NCBI RefSeq assembly: GCF_042656585.1
Contig: NZ_JBHSPG010000023.1
DNA from: Thalassorhabdus alkalitolerans
GTDB lineage: Bacteria; Bacillota; Bacilli; Bacillales; Marinococcaceae
Reading direction: 5' to 3' (one strand)
Length of the DNA: 64,000 nucleotides
Positions within the stretch are counted from its first letter, which is position 1; each line of letters starts with the position of its first letter. Shown piece by piece: positions 7,828 through 17,302 of the stretch. Under the pieces are notes generated by a model that was not told the DNA's origin, searched no databases, and worked only from the letters and a program-made list of their open reading frames with translations. A program made the translations under genes and the position numbers.

Positions 7828-9105
7828 ATGATGAACATTTTAGAGGAACTAGAATTCAGAGGTCTTGTAAACCAGGTAACGGACAGGGAGGGGCTTGAGT
7901 CTCTGCTTAAGAAAGAGCAAGTAACGCTCTACTGTGGGTTTGACCCGACAGGAGACAGTCTGCATATTGGACACTTGCTGACAATTATTACCCTGCGCCG
8001 CTTTCAGCTGGCAGGTCATAAACCGCTGGCTCTTGTTGGCGGGGCAACGGGCCTGATCGGAGATCCAAGTGGGAAAAACGCTGAAAGAACCCTAAATGAA
8101 GAGGAGATAGTTAAATCCTACAGCGACAGAATTAAAGGGCAGCTGGAAAAGTATTTAAGCTTTGATGGCGGAGATAAAGCAGAGCTTGTGAATAACTATG
8201 ACTGGATCGGTGAAATGAACGTAGTTCAGTTCCTGCGTGATGTCGGTAAGCATTTTGGGCTTAATTATATGCTTGCAAAAGAATCAGTAGAGTCAAGAAT
8301 TAAGACAGGTATTTCTTTTACGGAGTTCAGCTATCAAATACTACAATCATATGACTTCTACAGACTCTATGAGGAAAAAGGCTGTAAACTTCAGCTCGGA
8401 GGAAGTGATCAGTGGGGCAATATCACTGCAGGGCTTGAGTTGATCAGAAAGATGAAAGGCCAGGAAGAAGAGGAAAGAGCCGAAGCTTTCGGATTTACCA
8501 TTCCCCTTGTAACCAAAGCTGATGGTACGAAATTCGGCAAGACTGAAGGGGGCGCCATCTGGCTTGATCCTGAAAAAACATCGCCTTACGAGTTTTATCA
8601 ATTCTTAATTAACACTGATGATCGAGATGTATTGAAGTTCCTAAATTATTTTACGTTTCTTTCTGAGGAAGAATTGTCTGCTTTAGAAAAAGAAGCAGCA
8701 GAACGTCCTGAGGAGCGCGCTGCCCAAATTAGGCTAGCCGAAGAAGTCACACGCTTTGTCCACGGAGAGGAAGCATTACAGCAGGCTCAAAACATCAGTC
8801 AAGCATTATTTGGCGGAGGGGATTTAAAAACCTTAACAGCTAATGAAATCAAGCAAGGTTTTAAAGATGTTCCTACCTTTGTGGCAGAAGAAGAAGGGTA
8901 CGGACTAATTGATCTTCTTGTGGAAGCAGGAATTTCTTCCTCGAAAAGACAAGCTAGAGAGGATATTAAAAACGGAGCCGTCTACATTAATGGTGACCGC
9001 TGCCAGGATATGCAAAAGACCATCAGTCAGGAAGACAAAATCGATGGAGCGTTTACAATTATTAGAAGAGGGAAGAAGAAATACTTCTTAATACAATATG
9101 CTTAA
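7828..9105 (+). CDS. tyrS: Tyrosyl-tRNA synthetase
   Basis: TyrS attaches tyrosine to tRNA-Tyr. The class I signature HIGH is at residues 46-49, the KMSKS-like loop KFGKT at 235-239, and a C-terminal S4-type RNA-binding domain includes SSKRQAREDIKNGAVYING. The length of 425 fits bacterial TyrS1. AAAGGAG precedes two adjacent ATGs; 7828 (5-base spacing) and 7831 (8-base spacing) are both possible. It is controlled by the tyrosine T-box upstream, which supports the substrate assignment. Confidence 0.97.
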   Translation: MMNILEELEFRGLVNQVTDREGLESLLKKEQVTLYCGFDPTGDSLHIGHLLTIITLRRFQLAGHKPLALVGGATGLIGDPSGKNAERTLNEEEIVKSYSDRIKGQLEKYLSFDGGDKAELVNNYDWIGEMNVVQFLRDVGKHFGLNYMLAKESVESRIKTGISFTEFSYQILQSYDFYRLYEEKGCKLQLGGSDQWGNITAGLELIRKMKGQEEEERAEAFGFTIPLVTKADGTKFGKTEGGAIWLDPEKTSPYEFYQFLINTDDRDVLKFLNYFTFLSEEELSALEKEAAERPEERAAQIRLAEEVTRFVHGEEALQQAQNISQALFGGGDLKTLTANEIKQGFKDVPTFVAEEEGYGLIDLLVEAGISSSKRQAREDIKNGAVYINGDRCQDMQKTISQEDKIDGAFTIIRRGKKKYFLIQYA

Positions 9106-9149
9106 AAAAGAGGAGGCCGTTTCACCAGCTCCTTCATAAAGAAAAAAAG

Positions 9150-9182
9150 AGCCAGTAATCCTGAAGATACTGGCTTTTTCTA
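9150..9182 (+). terminator. tyrS terminator
   Basis: AGCCAGTA/TACTGGCT stem with a 10-base loop, followed by a T-run. It lies 45 bases after the tyrS stop. Confidence 0.8.
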
Positions 9183-9203
9183 TTTTTTTATTGAATTGAA
9201 AAG

Positions 9204-9232
9204 AAAAAACCTGCCGTAATGGCAGGTTTTTG
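9204..9232 (-). terminator. rpsD terminator (bidirectional)
   Basis: AAAACCTGCC/GGCAGGTTTT stem with A/T runs on both sides. It follows the rpsD stop codon directly and may also back up tyrS termination. Confidence 0.8.
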
Positions 9233-9235
9233 ATA

Positions 9236-9838
9236 TTAACGAGAGTAGAACTCAACGATAAGAGCTTCAGTGATTTCAGCTGGAAGCTCAGAGCGCTCAG
9301 GGTAGCGGGAAAAGCTGCCTTCAAGCTTCTCTTCGTCAAAAGTAACAAAGTCAGGAACGAAGTTGTTAGCTTCTACTGCTTCTTTAATAGCAGAGTTGTT
9401 GCGAGATTTTTCACGAACACCGATAACTTGTCCTGGAGCAACACGGTAAGATGGGATATCTACACGTCCACCATCAACAGTGATATGACCATGGTTAACA
9501 AGCTGGCGCGCTGCACGACGAGTGCGGGCAAGTCCTAAACGGTACACAAGGTTGTCCAGACGGGACTCAAGAAGGATCATGAAGTTTTCACCATGAACAC
9601 CTTTCATTTTGCCTGCAATATCAAATGTGCGACGGAATTGACGCTCATTTAAGCCGTACATAAAACGAAGCTTCTGCTTTTCTTGAAGCTGCTGGCCGTA
9701 CTCAGAAAGTTTTTTCCGTTGAGTAGGTCCGTGCTCACCTGGTGCATATGGGCGTTTTTCTAATTCTTTTCCTGTGCCGCTTAAAGAAATTCCAAGACGG
9801 CGGGATTTTTTCCAAGATGGTCCTGTATAGCGTGCCAT
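9236..9838 (-). CDS. rpsD: Small ribosomal subunit protein S4
   Basis: S4 is a primary 16S rRNA binding protein that begins 30S assembly. The 200-residue protein starts MARYTGPSWKKSRRLGISL. The S4 domain ESRLDNLVYRLGLARTRRAA falls at about residues 92-110. GGGGGAG precedes the ATG. It is monocistronic with a roughly 200-base structured leader, consistent with S4 autoregulation known in Firmicutes. Confidence 0.98.
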   Translation of the reverse strand: MARYTGPSWKKSRRLGISLSGTGKELEKRPYAPGEHGPTQRKKLSEYGQQLQEKQKLRFMYGLNERQFRRTFDIAGKMKGVHGENFMILLESRLDNLVYRLGLARTRRAARQLVNHGHITVDGGRVDIPSYRVAPGQVIGVREKSRNNSAIKEAVEANNFVPDFVTFDEEKLEGSFSRYPERSELPAEITEALIVEFYSR

Positions 9839-9844
9839 ACAAAG

Positions 9845-10046
9845 ACTCCCCCTTTATATTTTAAAGTTATGGAAAAAAGAACAACAATGATAATCTCCTG
9901 ACATGCTCATTTTGTTTTCATGCACCTTCGCCTCGACAGCTAGAGGTTACCTGATACACCTCAACCCGTTTTCAGCCGCTGGGTTAAGAGGAACAAAATG
10001 ATGAGGGTTAACACATCAAGTTTATCCAGGCTGTCTTTTTTTACAC
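9845..10046 (-). promoter_or_regulatory. S4 (rpsD) autoregulatory mRNA leader
   Basis: The roughly 200-base 5' leader can fold with a long-range 10-bp pairing (AACAAAATGA at 9907-9916 on the minus strand against its complement at 9992-10001), an AACCC/GGGTT stem and a CCTC/GAGG hairpin between. Size, position and nested pairings fit the Firmicutes S4 leader that S4 binds to repress its own translation. No covariance model was run. Confidence 0.6.
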
Positions 10047-10053
10047 AAGGGAG

Positions 10054-10082
10054 ATTATATAATGAATAAGAAGGAAAGTCAA
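10054..10082 (-). promoter_or_regulatory. rpsD promoter
   Basis: Minus strand: TTGACT (10077-10082), 17-base spacer, TATAAT (10054-10059). It is near consensus, as expected for a ribosomal protein gene. Confidence 0.8.
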
Positions 10083-10137
10083 TCACCCTGGAAAACTATC
10101 TTTATAGAAGGCTGGAAGGTCGTTGTCTTCATTCTGA

Positions 10138-10617
10138 CTACAGGTGACGGACCAGGACGTCCACAAACTCCTCTAGATAGAGTGTCTCTTCTTCTGTAAA
10201 ACGGTTTTTTTCCGGGCTGTCGATATCTAAGACTCCAAGTAATTCTCCTTCTTTGAGCAGTGGAACAACAACTTCAGAACGTGAAGCAGCATCACAGGCG
10301 ATATGCCCTGGAAAAGCATGCACGTCATCTACTCTAATAGTCTTTCGTTCAGCGGCAGCAGTTCCGCACACACCTTTTCCAAGTGGAATTCTTACACAGG
10401 CAGGAAGACCATGAAATGGGCCGAGTACAAGTTCTCCTTCTTTATAAAGGTAAAAGCCTGCCCAGTTCACCCGGTCCAGAAATTGATTTAATAAAGCGGA
10501 AGCATTTGCTAAATTAGCAGTCATGTCCCTTTCTCCGCTCAGGAGAGCATCAAGTTGTTTGTTTAAGGTGGTGTAGCTGTCTTTAAGAGAATCATTATAT
10601 TGTACTGGTTTAAACAT
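10138..10617 (-). CDS. Free methionine-(R)-sulfoxide reductase, GAF domain (YtsP type)
   Basis: A 159-residue single GAF domain reduces free Met-R-sulfoxide, an oxidative damage product. The three family cysteines are present: Cys74 (LPACVRI), Cys84 (GVCGTAA) and Cys108 (GHIACDAAS), with the same 10- and 24-residue spacing as E. coli fRMsr. ATG at 10617 has AGCAGGTG six bases upstream; a GTG at 10626 overlaps that site. It lies between rpsD and refZ as ytsP does in B. subtilis. Confidence 0.92.
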   Translation of the reverse strand: MFKPVQYNDSLKDSYTTLNKQLDALLSGERDMTANLANASALLNQFLDRVNWAGFYLYKEGELVLGPFHGLPACVRIPLGKGVCGTAAAERKTIRVDDVHAFPGHIACDAASRSEVVVPLLKEGELLGVLDIDSPEKNRFTEEETLYLEEFVDVLVRHL

Positions 10618-10766
10618 TTTTTTCACCTGCTTAATAGTTTTTTAATACCTTTCATTGAGAAATCTGACTAAAAGAAGGCAGAACTGTCGAGAAGTTTCAA
10701 AAGGAAATAAAAGTAAGAAACAGAATATATACTCTATGAAACTGAGCTGGAAAGGGAGGACCTTCC

Positions 10767-11405
10767 ATGAGTAAAAAAGAAGGAATGACGAAAAGAAAAG
10801 TGATGGATGCAGCTACCTTTCTCTTTAACACCAAAGGATTTCACGGCACTTCTGTGAGGGCAATTGCTGAGAAAGCAAACATTAATGTTTCCTTAATTTC
10901 TTACTACTTTGGAGGAAAACAAGGTCTCCTTGAAAATTTAATGACCGATTACCTTGAAGGGTATTTGCACACCCTTGAAAAAGAAGCGGAAAGGCTTACT
11001 GAGCTAGGGGCCAGGCGAACATTGCTAAATATTATGGAAAGCTCTCTTGAATACATGCAGAAAAACCATCACCGTTCCCGCTTTGTTCTTCGGGAAATGA
11101 CATTGGATTCCGTGCTGGTCAGAGAACTTATGAGCACCTATTTTATGAAAGAAAAGCACATGTACTCACTAGTGATTCAACATGGCATTAAGCAAGGGAT
11201 CTTTGCCAGGGCTCCTTTAGACTGGACAGTAATGTATGTCAGGGGAATGGTGACAATGCCCTTTCTCCATCCCCAGTATATTAGAGAAGTATTTCATTTG
11301 CAGCCCCAGGAATCTTATTTCCTGAAAGTGTATATGAAAGAATTGTCTCACTGGGTCGATCATCATTTAATCCATGATATCGAAACTTCAGCAGCTTCCT
11401 TATAG
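10767..11405 (+). CDS. refZ: RefZ, TetR-family regulator of FtsZ positioning
   Basis: This is a 212-residue TetR-fold protein. The N-terminal helix-turn-helix (GTSVRAIAEKANINVSLISY) is followed by the typical YYFGGKQGLLENL segment; the rest is an all-alpha effector domain. In B. subtilis RefZ binds palindromes near the origin and helps place the polar septum during sporulation. The assignment uses the HTH plus synteny between ytsP and the hisJ/ezrA block. AGGGAGGA precedes the ATG. It converges on hisJ with a 9-base gap and no clear terminator. Confidence 0.82.
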   Translation: MSKKEGMTKRKVMDAATFLFNTKGFHGTSVRAIAEKANINVSLISYYFGGKQGLLENLMTDYLEGYLHTLEKEAERLTELGARRTLLNIMESSLEYMQKNHHRSRFVLREMTLDSVLVRELMSTYFMKEKHMYSLVIQHGIKQGIFARAPLDWTVMYVRGMVTMPFLHPQYIREVFHLQPQESYFLKVYMKELSHWVDHHLIHDIETSAASL

Positions 11406-11414
11406 AGCCCCTGA

Positions 11415-12215
11415 TCAGAGCAGCTGGCTGCTGCCCTGCATCATTTCTTTTGCCTGGTGAGCATCCGATCCATAGATCAAGGGAATGTTTCGCTTCATTG
11501 CTTCATCAGCAACCCAGGAAGGGGGGTAAGGCTCCCTGCATAAAGGCTTTGCTGTCCCAGCCCCATTATAATCCAATTCATACCCCTGATCCTGGATCGC
11601 ATTCAATATAGCAAGGATAGGTTCTTTAGGAGCTGTGTTGCCAGTAAACTTTTTCTGGAATTTGCGTACTAAAGTCATGTGTCCGATTCGGCCAGGCTTG
11701 TAAGCGCCAAGATCGCTGTATATCGACTTTAGTACGGTTTCGTAGTATTTATCAGCTACACCTTCTACGCTCTCAAATATAGTAGTTAATTCCTTAAAGG
11801 AATCAGGGCTGTAGTCAAGACATATGTATTCGTTTTTCTGTTTTTTTTTCAAAAAGTGCACGGAAAGAATAGCATCATCCAAACGAGGGCCGAATTCATT
11901 TAAAAAAGCCTTGACTTCACTCTCAAAACCCTCAATATAATCAACTTCCAGTCCTGTCTTGATAAGGATGTCAGATGTATATTTCATTTTTACTCTTTCG
12001 ATCTCTTGGAAATAGGAATCCAGCTGACGGAATTCCATTGCACTGTCTTTCTCGGGAACAGGGTCTTCAAAGTTTAGAGGAAGGGGGGCATGCTCGGCAA
12101 AAGTGATGGTTTTCAGACCAGCTTTTATCGCTTCTTCTACATATTTCTCCAAGGGATCGAGTGTTCCATGGGGACAAAATGGTGTGTGAACATGGCCGTC
12201 ACGATCAACAATCAT
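11415..12215 (-). CDS. hisJ: Histidinol-phosphatase, PHP family
   Basis: HisJ removes phosphate from L-histidinol phosphate, the penultimate histidine biosynthesis step. The 266-residue PHP domain shows metal-binding motifs DGHVHTPFCPHG (6-17), the EHAPLP histidine, GLEVDY, and C-terminal YGSDAHQ. GGGAGG lies 8 bases before the ATG. It is separate from other his genes, as in B. subtilis. Confidence 0.92.
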   Translation of the reverse strand: MIVDRDGHVHTPFCPHGTLDPLEKYVEEAIKAGLKTITFAEHAPLPLNFEDPVPEKDSAMEFRQLDSYFQEIERVKMKYTSDILIKTGLEVDYIEGFESEVKAFLNEFGPRLDDAILSVHFLKKKQKNEYICLDYSPDSFKELTTIFESVEGVADKYYETVLKSIYSDLGAYKPGRIGHMTLVRKFQKKFTGNTAPKEPILAILNAIQDQGYELDYNGAGTAKPLCREPYPPSWVADEAMKRNIPLIYGSDAHQAKEMMQGSSQLL

Positions 12216-12543
12216 AGCGTTTACCTCCCATTTTATTTCCCTATACAGGCGAAGGGAATTTTTTCGTTTGTTTACATGGAAATGACTTCAAAAATAATCT
12301 TATCATGTTATCATTATAATAAGTGTATTCTTCTATGATCTTTTATAAAGAACGTTTCTGTTCTGCACAAGTTTTTTATAGAAGAAGAAGGAATTTGACG
12401 TTTTATGTAGAAAAAAATCAACTTAATGAGTTTTGATAGGTAAAACTGCTTTACAGCAGCTCGGAATATAATAAGTGTTAAAAGTCAGTCAATCAAGAGA
12501 TTGTACCTACCTTATTGGTGTGGGGAAACTGGAGTGAGGTCAT
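12216..12543. other. Divergent hisJ/ezrA intergenic region
   Basis: An AT-rich region with candidate -10 boxes for hisJ (TATAAT on the minus strand, 12313-12318) and ezrA (TATAAT, 12467-12472). Neither has a convincing -35 at 16-18 bases. I see no coding sequence or RNA motif. Confidence 0.5.
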
Positions 12544-14238
12544 ATGATATATGTGGTTATCAGCATTGCTGTTATCTTTGCGGTAGTGATTATCAGCGGT
12601 TCGGTTTTACGGAAAAATATTTATAAAGAAGTAGACCGAATAGAACGCTGGAAATCAGACGTTACAAATCGTCCCGTTGCTGAAGAAATATCCAGGGTTA
12701 AGGGGTTAACGATTTCAGGAGAAACAGAAGAAAAGTTTGAATCCTGGCGAAAGGATTGGGATGATATCATTGATGTCCATCTTCCGGACATAGAGGAAGC
12801 TCTCTTTGATATTGAAGAATGGGCAAATAAGTATCGTTTCAAAAAATCAAAAGAGCTGATAAAGGCTGTAGAGGTGCAGCTTGAGGAAATTGAAAACCAG
12901 ATTGATAATATAATGACAGATGTAAATGAACTAGTACATAGTGAAGAGAAGAACCGCTCAGACATAGGCGAGGTTAAGGAAAAATACCAGGATGTCAAAA
13001 AGTACATTTCTCTTCATTGGCGTTCGTTTGGCAAGGCAGGTAATCACTTTGAAAAGAAGTTAAAGGAAGTAGAAGAAGGCTTCTCCCAATTTGAAGAAGA
13101 GACATTGGATGGGAATTACCTTCAGGCCAGGACAGTCCTTACCACTGTGAAAGAAGAGCTTTCTTTAATGAAAGAACAATCGGAAGAAATTCCTTCGCTT
13201 TTAATCGAGATTGAATCGGATTTTCCAGCCGAGCTGAAGGATATTGAAGCTGGCATGGAGGATATGAGAGAAAAAGGATACCAGCTTGATAACTTTTCTT
13301 TTGAAAAGGACATCCAGGCATATCGCGAAGAACTTCCAAAGCTGGTCAAAGATGTAGAGAACTTAGAGCTTCAGAAAGTGAGAGACCGGCTGGAGGAGCT
13401 TCATCGCAATCTTGAGGGAATCTACACGTCCCTGGAGGAAGAAGTAGATGCAAGAGAGTATGTTGAATCCACGATCCTAAGCATTAAAAATGACGTGGAA
13501 AGACTTCAATACCAGCTGCAGGAGCTGGGCCATGAACGAGGAAAGGTAGAACTAAGCTACCGCATCCCTGAAGATGAGGTTAATCGTCAGCAAAAAGTAA
13601 AAAAAGAGTTTGAACAAGCTGATAAATCATGGCGTGTCTTTAAGGATTTATTCGAGAACAAAAAGCAGTCCTTTACATCCTTAAAGAATATGCTTAAAGA
13701 CTTAAGCAGTGACCTCAGCCAAATTGATAAAATGATACGTGCGTCAAAAGAGACGCTATATACATTAAGAAAAGATGAGCTAAAAGCTCTTGATAATTTG
13801 AAGGAGCTTCGTAAACAAATGGTTCAGGAAAAGCTGGCTCTTCAAAAGAGCAGGCTTCCATACGTTCCAGGGTCTCTTGTCGATGAAATGGAAAAGGCAG
13901 ATGAGATGTTGTCTCTTGCTTCTAAGCGTCTCCAGGATCTTCCGTTAGAAATGAATAAAGTATATGAGGAAGTAGAAAAAGCAAGCTTGCAGCTTCAAAA
14001 GACTTCAACTTATTTAAGAGAAACCATTGAGAAAGCAGAGCTCTCAGAGTCACTGATTCAATACGGTAATCGCTTCAGACGACAATCACCTGAAGTAGAT
14101 GAAGCTTTAATGCATGCTGAACAGAAGTTTCGTCAAGGTGCTTATGAAGAAGCTGTAAACCTGGCATTGCCTGCGATAGAGAACAAAGAGCCGCAAGTGC
14201 TGGAAAAAGTTAAGGAACGAGCAAAGGAGAGGGCATAA
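12544..14238 (+). CDS. ezrA: Septation ring formation regulator EzrA
   Basis: EzrA is a membrane-anchored inhibitor of ectopic FtsZ rings and a division/cell-wall scaffold. One N-terminal membrane segment (residues 1-22) is followed by about 540 residues of Glu/Lys-rich coiled coil, many of spectrin-like pattern. The C-terminal conserved patch IQYGNRFRRQSPEVDEA matches the QNR motif. Length 564 against 562 in B. subtilis. The ribosome site is GGAGTGAGG. Confidence 0.95.
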   Translation: MIYVVISIAVIFAVVIISGSVLRKNIYKEVDRIERWKSDVTNRPVAEEISRVKGLTISGETEEKFESWRKDWDDIIDVHLPDIEEALFDIEEWANKYRFKKSKELIKAVEVQLEEIENQIDNIMTDVNELVHSEEKNRSDIGEVKEKYQDVKKYISLHWRSFGKAGNHFEKKLKEVEEGFSQFEEETLDGNYLQARTVLTTVKEELSLMKEQSEEIPSLLIEIESDFPAELKDIEAGMEDMREKGYQLDNFSFEKDIQAYREELPKLVKDVENLELQKVRDRLEELHRNLEGIYTSLEEEVDAREYVESTILSIKNDVERLQYQLQELGHERGKVELSYRIPEDEVNRQQKVKKEFEQADKSWRVFKDLFENKKQSFTSLKNMLKDLSSDLSQIDKMIRASKETLYTLRKDELKALDNLKELRKQMVQEKLALQKSRLPYVPGSLVDEMEKADEMLSLASKRLQDLPLEMNKVYEEVEKASLQLQKTSTYLRETIEKAELSESLIQYGNRFRRQSPEVDEALMHAEQKFRQGAYEEAVNLALPAIENKEPQVLEKVKERAKERA

Positions 14239-14256
14239 AGCCTTCTCTTTTTTTTG
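14226..14256 (+). terminator. ezrA terminator overlapping the stop codon
   Basis: GAGAGGGC/GCCTTCTC hairpin with a short loop containing the stop codon, then eight T. Confidence 0.7.
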
Positions 14257-14319
14257 TATTTCTTTCACGAAAAATAATAAGGGAAGAATACATACAGTGT
14301 TATTCGTAGTTTCTTGCGG

Positions 14320-14646
14320 TATACTAAATGTAACAATGGGGCTGCTTATGAAATATCTCCCTAAAGGATGCATGATGATTTGGCTCCTGATGGTGCAGCG
14401 CTTCTATAGGTGAAATGCTTACCTGGATAGAAGAACGGGAGTAACAGAAAAATGCTCTTCAGTTTGGAGAGGTCCGCTTTACCTGAAGTGAATCCAGGTT
14501 GATATAAAAATTATTTTCTATTTATGAAGTCAAATCATGTGAAGTATTATACTTATTTGAGCTGAAACAGGGGTAGTGCAATAAATCCCTGCTGAAAGAA
14601 ACCTTGTAGAACGGTCCCTGTAGAGCGCAGAAGCGCTTTTTTTCTT
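14320..14646 (+). ncRNA. Candidate structured RNA upstream of nifS, unknown family
   Basis: A 490-base gap holds a -10 box TATACT (14320-14325, weak -35), paired segments, and an intrinsic terminator at 14624-14645. ACCTGGAT (14421-14428) pairs with ATCCAGGT (14492-14499). Inside lie CTTCAG/CTGAAG and AGGT/ACCT alternatives that share bases. No open frame has a ribosome site. It could be an independent RNA of about 310 bases or an attenuated leader of nifS. It is not the T-box, SAM, TPP, 6S or RNase P pattern. Confidence 0.45.
14624..14645 (+). terminator. Intrinsic terminator ahead of nifS
   Basis: AGCGC-AGAA-GCGCT hairpin followed by seven T. It stands about 100 bases before the nifS start, so nifS needs its own promoter or readthrough. 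Confidence 0.75.
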
Positions 14647-14747
14647 TAAGACGGGAAAAAGACTTACCATCTCGAATATAAAGATGAATTATGCTATTAT
14701 ATATTGTTGCAAACTAGACCATGCATAACCTAAAAGGGGTTTTTACA

Positions 14748-15902
14748 ATGATATATTTGGATAATAGTGCCACCACACCACCTTATCCAGAAGCAGTAAA
14801 TACATTCACCCAAGTATCTCAGCAATTTTTTGGAAACCCTTCTTCTCTTCATTCGGTAGGGCTGGACACAGAGATGCTATTAACAAAGGCAAGAAGCTCG
14901 ATCGCCAGGCTTCTTCATATTGCCCCTTCAGAATTAATCTTCACCTCAGGAGGAACTGAGGGGAACAATCTTGCTATTAAAGGAGCTGCATTGGAGCACC
15001 AAGGCAGAGGAAAACATGTAATTACTACAGAAATAGAACATCCCTCTGTGAAAGAAGCTTTTTTTCATTTGGAGAAGATTGGATTTGAAGTAACCTGGCT
15101 TCCGGTGAATAATGAGGGGCGGTTGGAGGTCGAAACTCTGGCTGAATCACTAAGAGAGGATACTATTCTTGTGTCTGTCATCCATGTGAATAATGAATTG
15201 GGGACAATTCAGCCAATTGAAGAAATCGGCACAGTTTTAAAGGATTGGCCCAAAGCGGTTTTTCATGTGGATCATGTACAGGGAATGACCAAAGTGCCTT
15301 TATCGTTTAAAGAGGCCCATATAGATTTATGTACTTTTTCAGCTCATAAGTTCCATGGGTTAAAAGGAACAGGAGCAATCTATATTCGAAGTGGCGTGAA
15401 ACTGTCACCTCTTTTTCATGGGGGCAGTCAGGAGCTTGCTCATCGTCCGGGAACAGAAAATGTAGCTGGCATTGCTGCTATGGCGAAAGCATTAAGGCTC
15501 TCTCTGGAAAAAAAGGAAAAAGAGAGAGACAAAATGGAGCGGCTGAAAGAAAACTTGATAAATGCATTGGATAAAGTAGAAGGAGTATATGTTAATACTC
15601 CACGGAAAGGGAGTGCCCCTCATATTGTTAATTTTTCCATACCAGGGGTGAAGCCTGAGGTGCTTATCCAGGCACTGACCAAAAAAGACATACATGTTTC
15701 AACAAGGTCAGCTTGTTCTTCGCGATTACATGAACCGAGTGAGGTACTTCTTGCAGCAGGTAAGAGCAGAGCACGGGCAGAGAGTGCCATTAGAGTGAGC
15801 TTTTCTCTGGAAACGACAGAAGCGGAAATTGAAGCTTTGCTAGGGGAATTACATTCTCAAATACCAGAATTATTGAAAGTTATGGGAGCGAATAAAAAAT
15901 GA
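14748..15902 (+). CDS. nifS: Cysteine desulfurase (NifS/NifZ type)
   Basis: A PLP enzyme that takes sulfur from cysteine as a persulfide for transfer to ThiI. It has 384 residues. The PLP lysine is Lys201 in SAHKFHGLKG and the sulfur-carrying cysteine is Cys323 in STRSACSS. ATG at 14748 has AAAGGGG 8 bases upstream; an in-frame ATG at 14721 has none. It overlaps thiI by 4 bases (ATGA), so the pair is translationally coupled and very likely dedicated to tRNA 4-thiouridine. The B. subtilis orthologue is called nifZ/yrvO-like. Confidence 0.93.
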   Translation: MIYLDNSATTPPYPEAVNTFTQVSQQFFGNPSSLHSVGLDTEMLLTKARSSIARLLHIAPSELIFTSGGTEGNNLAIKGAALEHQGRGKHVITTEIEHPSVKEAFFHLEKIGFEVTWLPVNNEGRLEVETLAESLREDTILVSVIHVNNELGTIQPIEEIGTVLKDWPKAVFHVDHVQGMTKVPLSFKEAHIDLCTFSAHKFHGLKGTGAIYIRSGVKLSPLFHGGSQELAHRPGTENVAGIAAMAKALRLSLEKKEKERDKMERLKENLINALDKVEGVYVNTPRKGSAPHIVNFSIPGVKPEVLIQALTKKDIHVSTRSACSSRLHEPSEVLLAAGKSRARAESAIRVSFSLETTEAEIEALLGELHSQIPELLKVMGANKK

Positions 15903-17107
15903 TTTATGATCACATTTTAGTGAGATATGGTGAACTGGCGTTAAAAGGAAAAAACAGAACTGCTTTTGAAAAGCAGCTGCAAAGAAATATTAAGCATGCT
16001 CTGACGGCTCATCCGACGAGCAAGATCAAACGTACTTTTGGCCGAATGTTAATAGAAATTCATGATGAAGATCCAAAGGAAATGCTCGAAAAGCTGAAGC
16101 ATGTGTTCGGAATTTCTTCCTTCTCTTTAGCCATAAAAACTGAAAATGAGGAAGAAAAAATAAAAGAGGGGGCCCTTCAGGCCTTTTTAAACCACAGTCC
16201 CAAGGCTGCTACATTTAAAGTCAGTGCACGTCGTACGTATAAGCCTTTTCCGATCCCTTCCCAGCAGTTAAATCCTGTGGTAGGAGCTCATATTCTAAGA
16301 AATACAGAAGGGGTAACAGTGGATGTACACAACCCGGATGTTGAAATTACAGTTGAAGTAAGAGAACAAGGCACGTATATAAGCTGTGGAAGAATAGAAG
16401 GAGCGGGAGGACTTCCTGTTGGGACAAGCGGAAAGGTTATGCTAATGCTTTCCGGCGGGATAGACAGTCCGGTGGCCGGGTACATGGCCCTTAAACGAGG
16501 AGTGGACCTGGAAGCCGTTCATTTTCATAGTCCTCCTTACACAAATGAACGAGCCCGCAAGAAGGTGGAGGACCTTACACAGATCCTGACGAAATTTGGG
16601 GGGAAGATTAAGCTTCACATTGTCCCTTTCACAGACACGCAAAAAGCGATCCATCAACATATTCCTTCAAGCTATGCAATGACTGTGATGAGAAGGATGA
16701 TGCTGAGAATTACTGCTCATATTGCTGAAAATAGAGGAGCAAAAGCGATCGTTAATGGAGAAAGCCTAGGACAGGTTGCCTCCCAGACTCTTGACAGCAT
16801 GTATTCTATCAATGAAGTGACAAACCTTCCCATTCTACGTCCTCTTGTCACCATGGATAAGCAAGAAGTCATTCAAATTGCCCATCATATTGACACGTAC
16901 GAGACATCGATACTGCCATACGAGGATTGCTGTACAATCTTTTTGCCTTCTGATTCTAAAACGAAGCCAAGCAGGGAAAAATCAAATCGTTTTGAAAACC
17001 GATTTGATTTTCAGCCTTTTATCGAAGAGGCTGTGCAGAAGGTAGAAACGGTTGAATTGGGCCCTGCTTCTGGCAAAAAAGAAAATATGATCGATGATTT
17101 ATTATAA
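15899..17107 (+). CDS. thiI: tRNA 4-thiouridine synthetase ThiI
   Basis: ThiI adenylates U8 of tRNA and inserts sulfur delivered by the desulfurase. The 402-residue protein has an N-terminal ferredoxin-like and THUMP region (about 60-165) and the PP-loop SGGIDS (185-190) of the adenylation domain. The C-terminal rhodanese domain of E. coli ThiI is absent, as usual in Bacillus, so sulfur must come from the neighbouring NifS through another route. It starts with a 4-base overlap with nifS. Confidence 0.95.
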   Translation: MIYDHILVRYGELALKGKNRTAFEKQLQRNIKHALTAHPTSKIKRTFGRMLIEIHDEDPKEMLEKLKHVFGISSFSLAIKTENEEEKIKEGALQAFLNHSPKAATFKVSARRTYKPFPIPSQQLNPVVGAHILRNTEGVTVDVHNPDVEITVEVREQGTYISCGRIEGAGGLPVGTSGKVMLMLSGGIDSPVAGYMALKRGVDLEAVHFHSPPYTNERARKKVEDLTQILTKFGGKIKLHIVPFTDTQKAIHQHIPSSYAMTVMRRMMLRITAHIAENRGAKAIVNGESLGQVASQTLDSMYSINEVTNLPILRPLVTMDKQEVIQIAHHIDTYETSILPYEDCCTIFLPSDSKTKPSREKSNRFENRFDFQPFIEEAVQKVETVELGPASGKKENMIDDLL

Positions 17108-17302
17108 AACTCTCTAGTAAGAAAAAAGGGGACAAAAACGAGATACCCCTTTTGGTAATCTGAATGGTGTTACATTTCTCGTAATGATGGGATTCGTTCT
17201 CATCGTTGTCTGAAAAATCCTTTTCATTCATGAATTACCTATATTTTTACTACATGAACAAGGGGGTCCAGGTAAAGGCTAGTTGATGAGGAGGTGAGAA
17301 AG

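Noticed and set aside
17122..17153. thiI terminator (AAAAGGGG/CCCCTTTT)
   Set aside because: The stem has a 14-base loop and no T-run beyond the stem itself; too weak to list as a feature.
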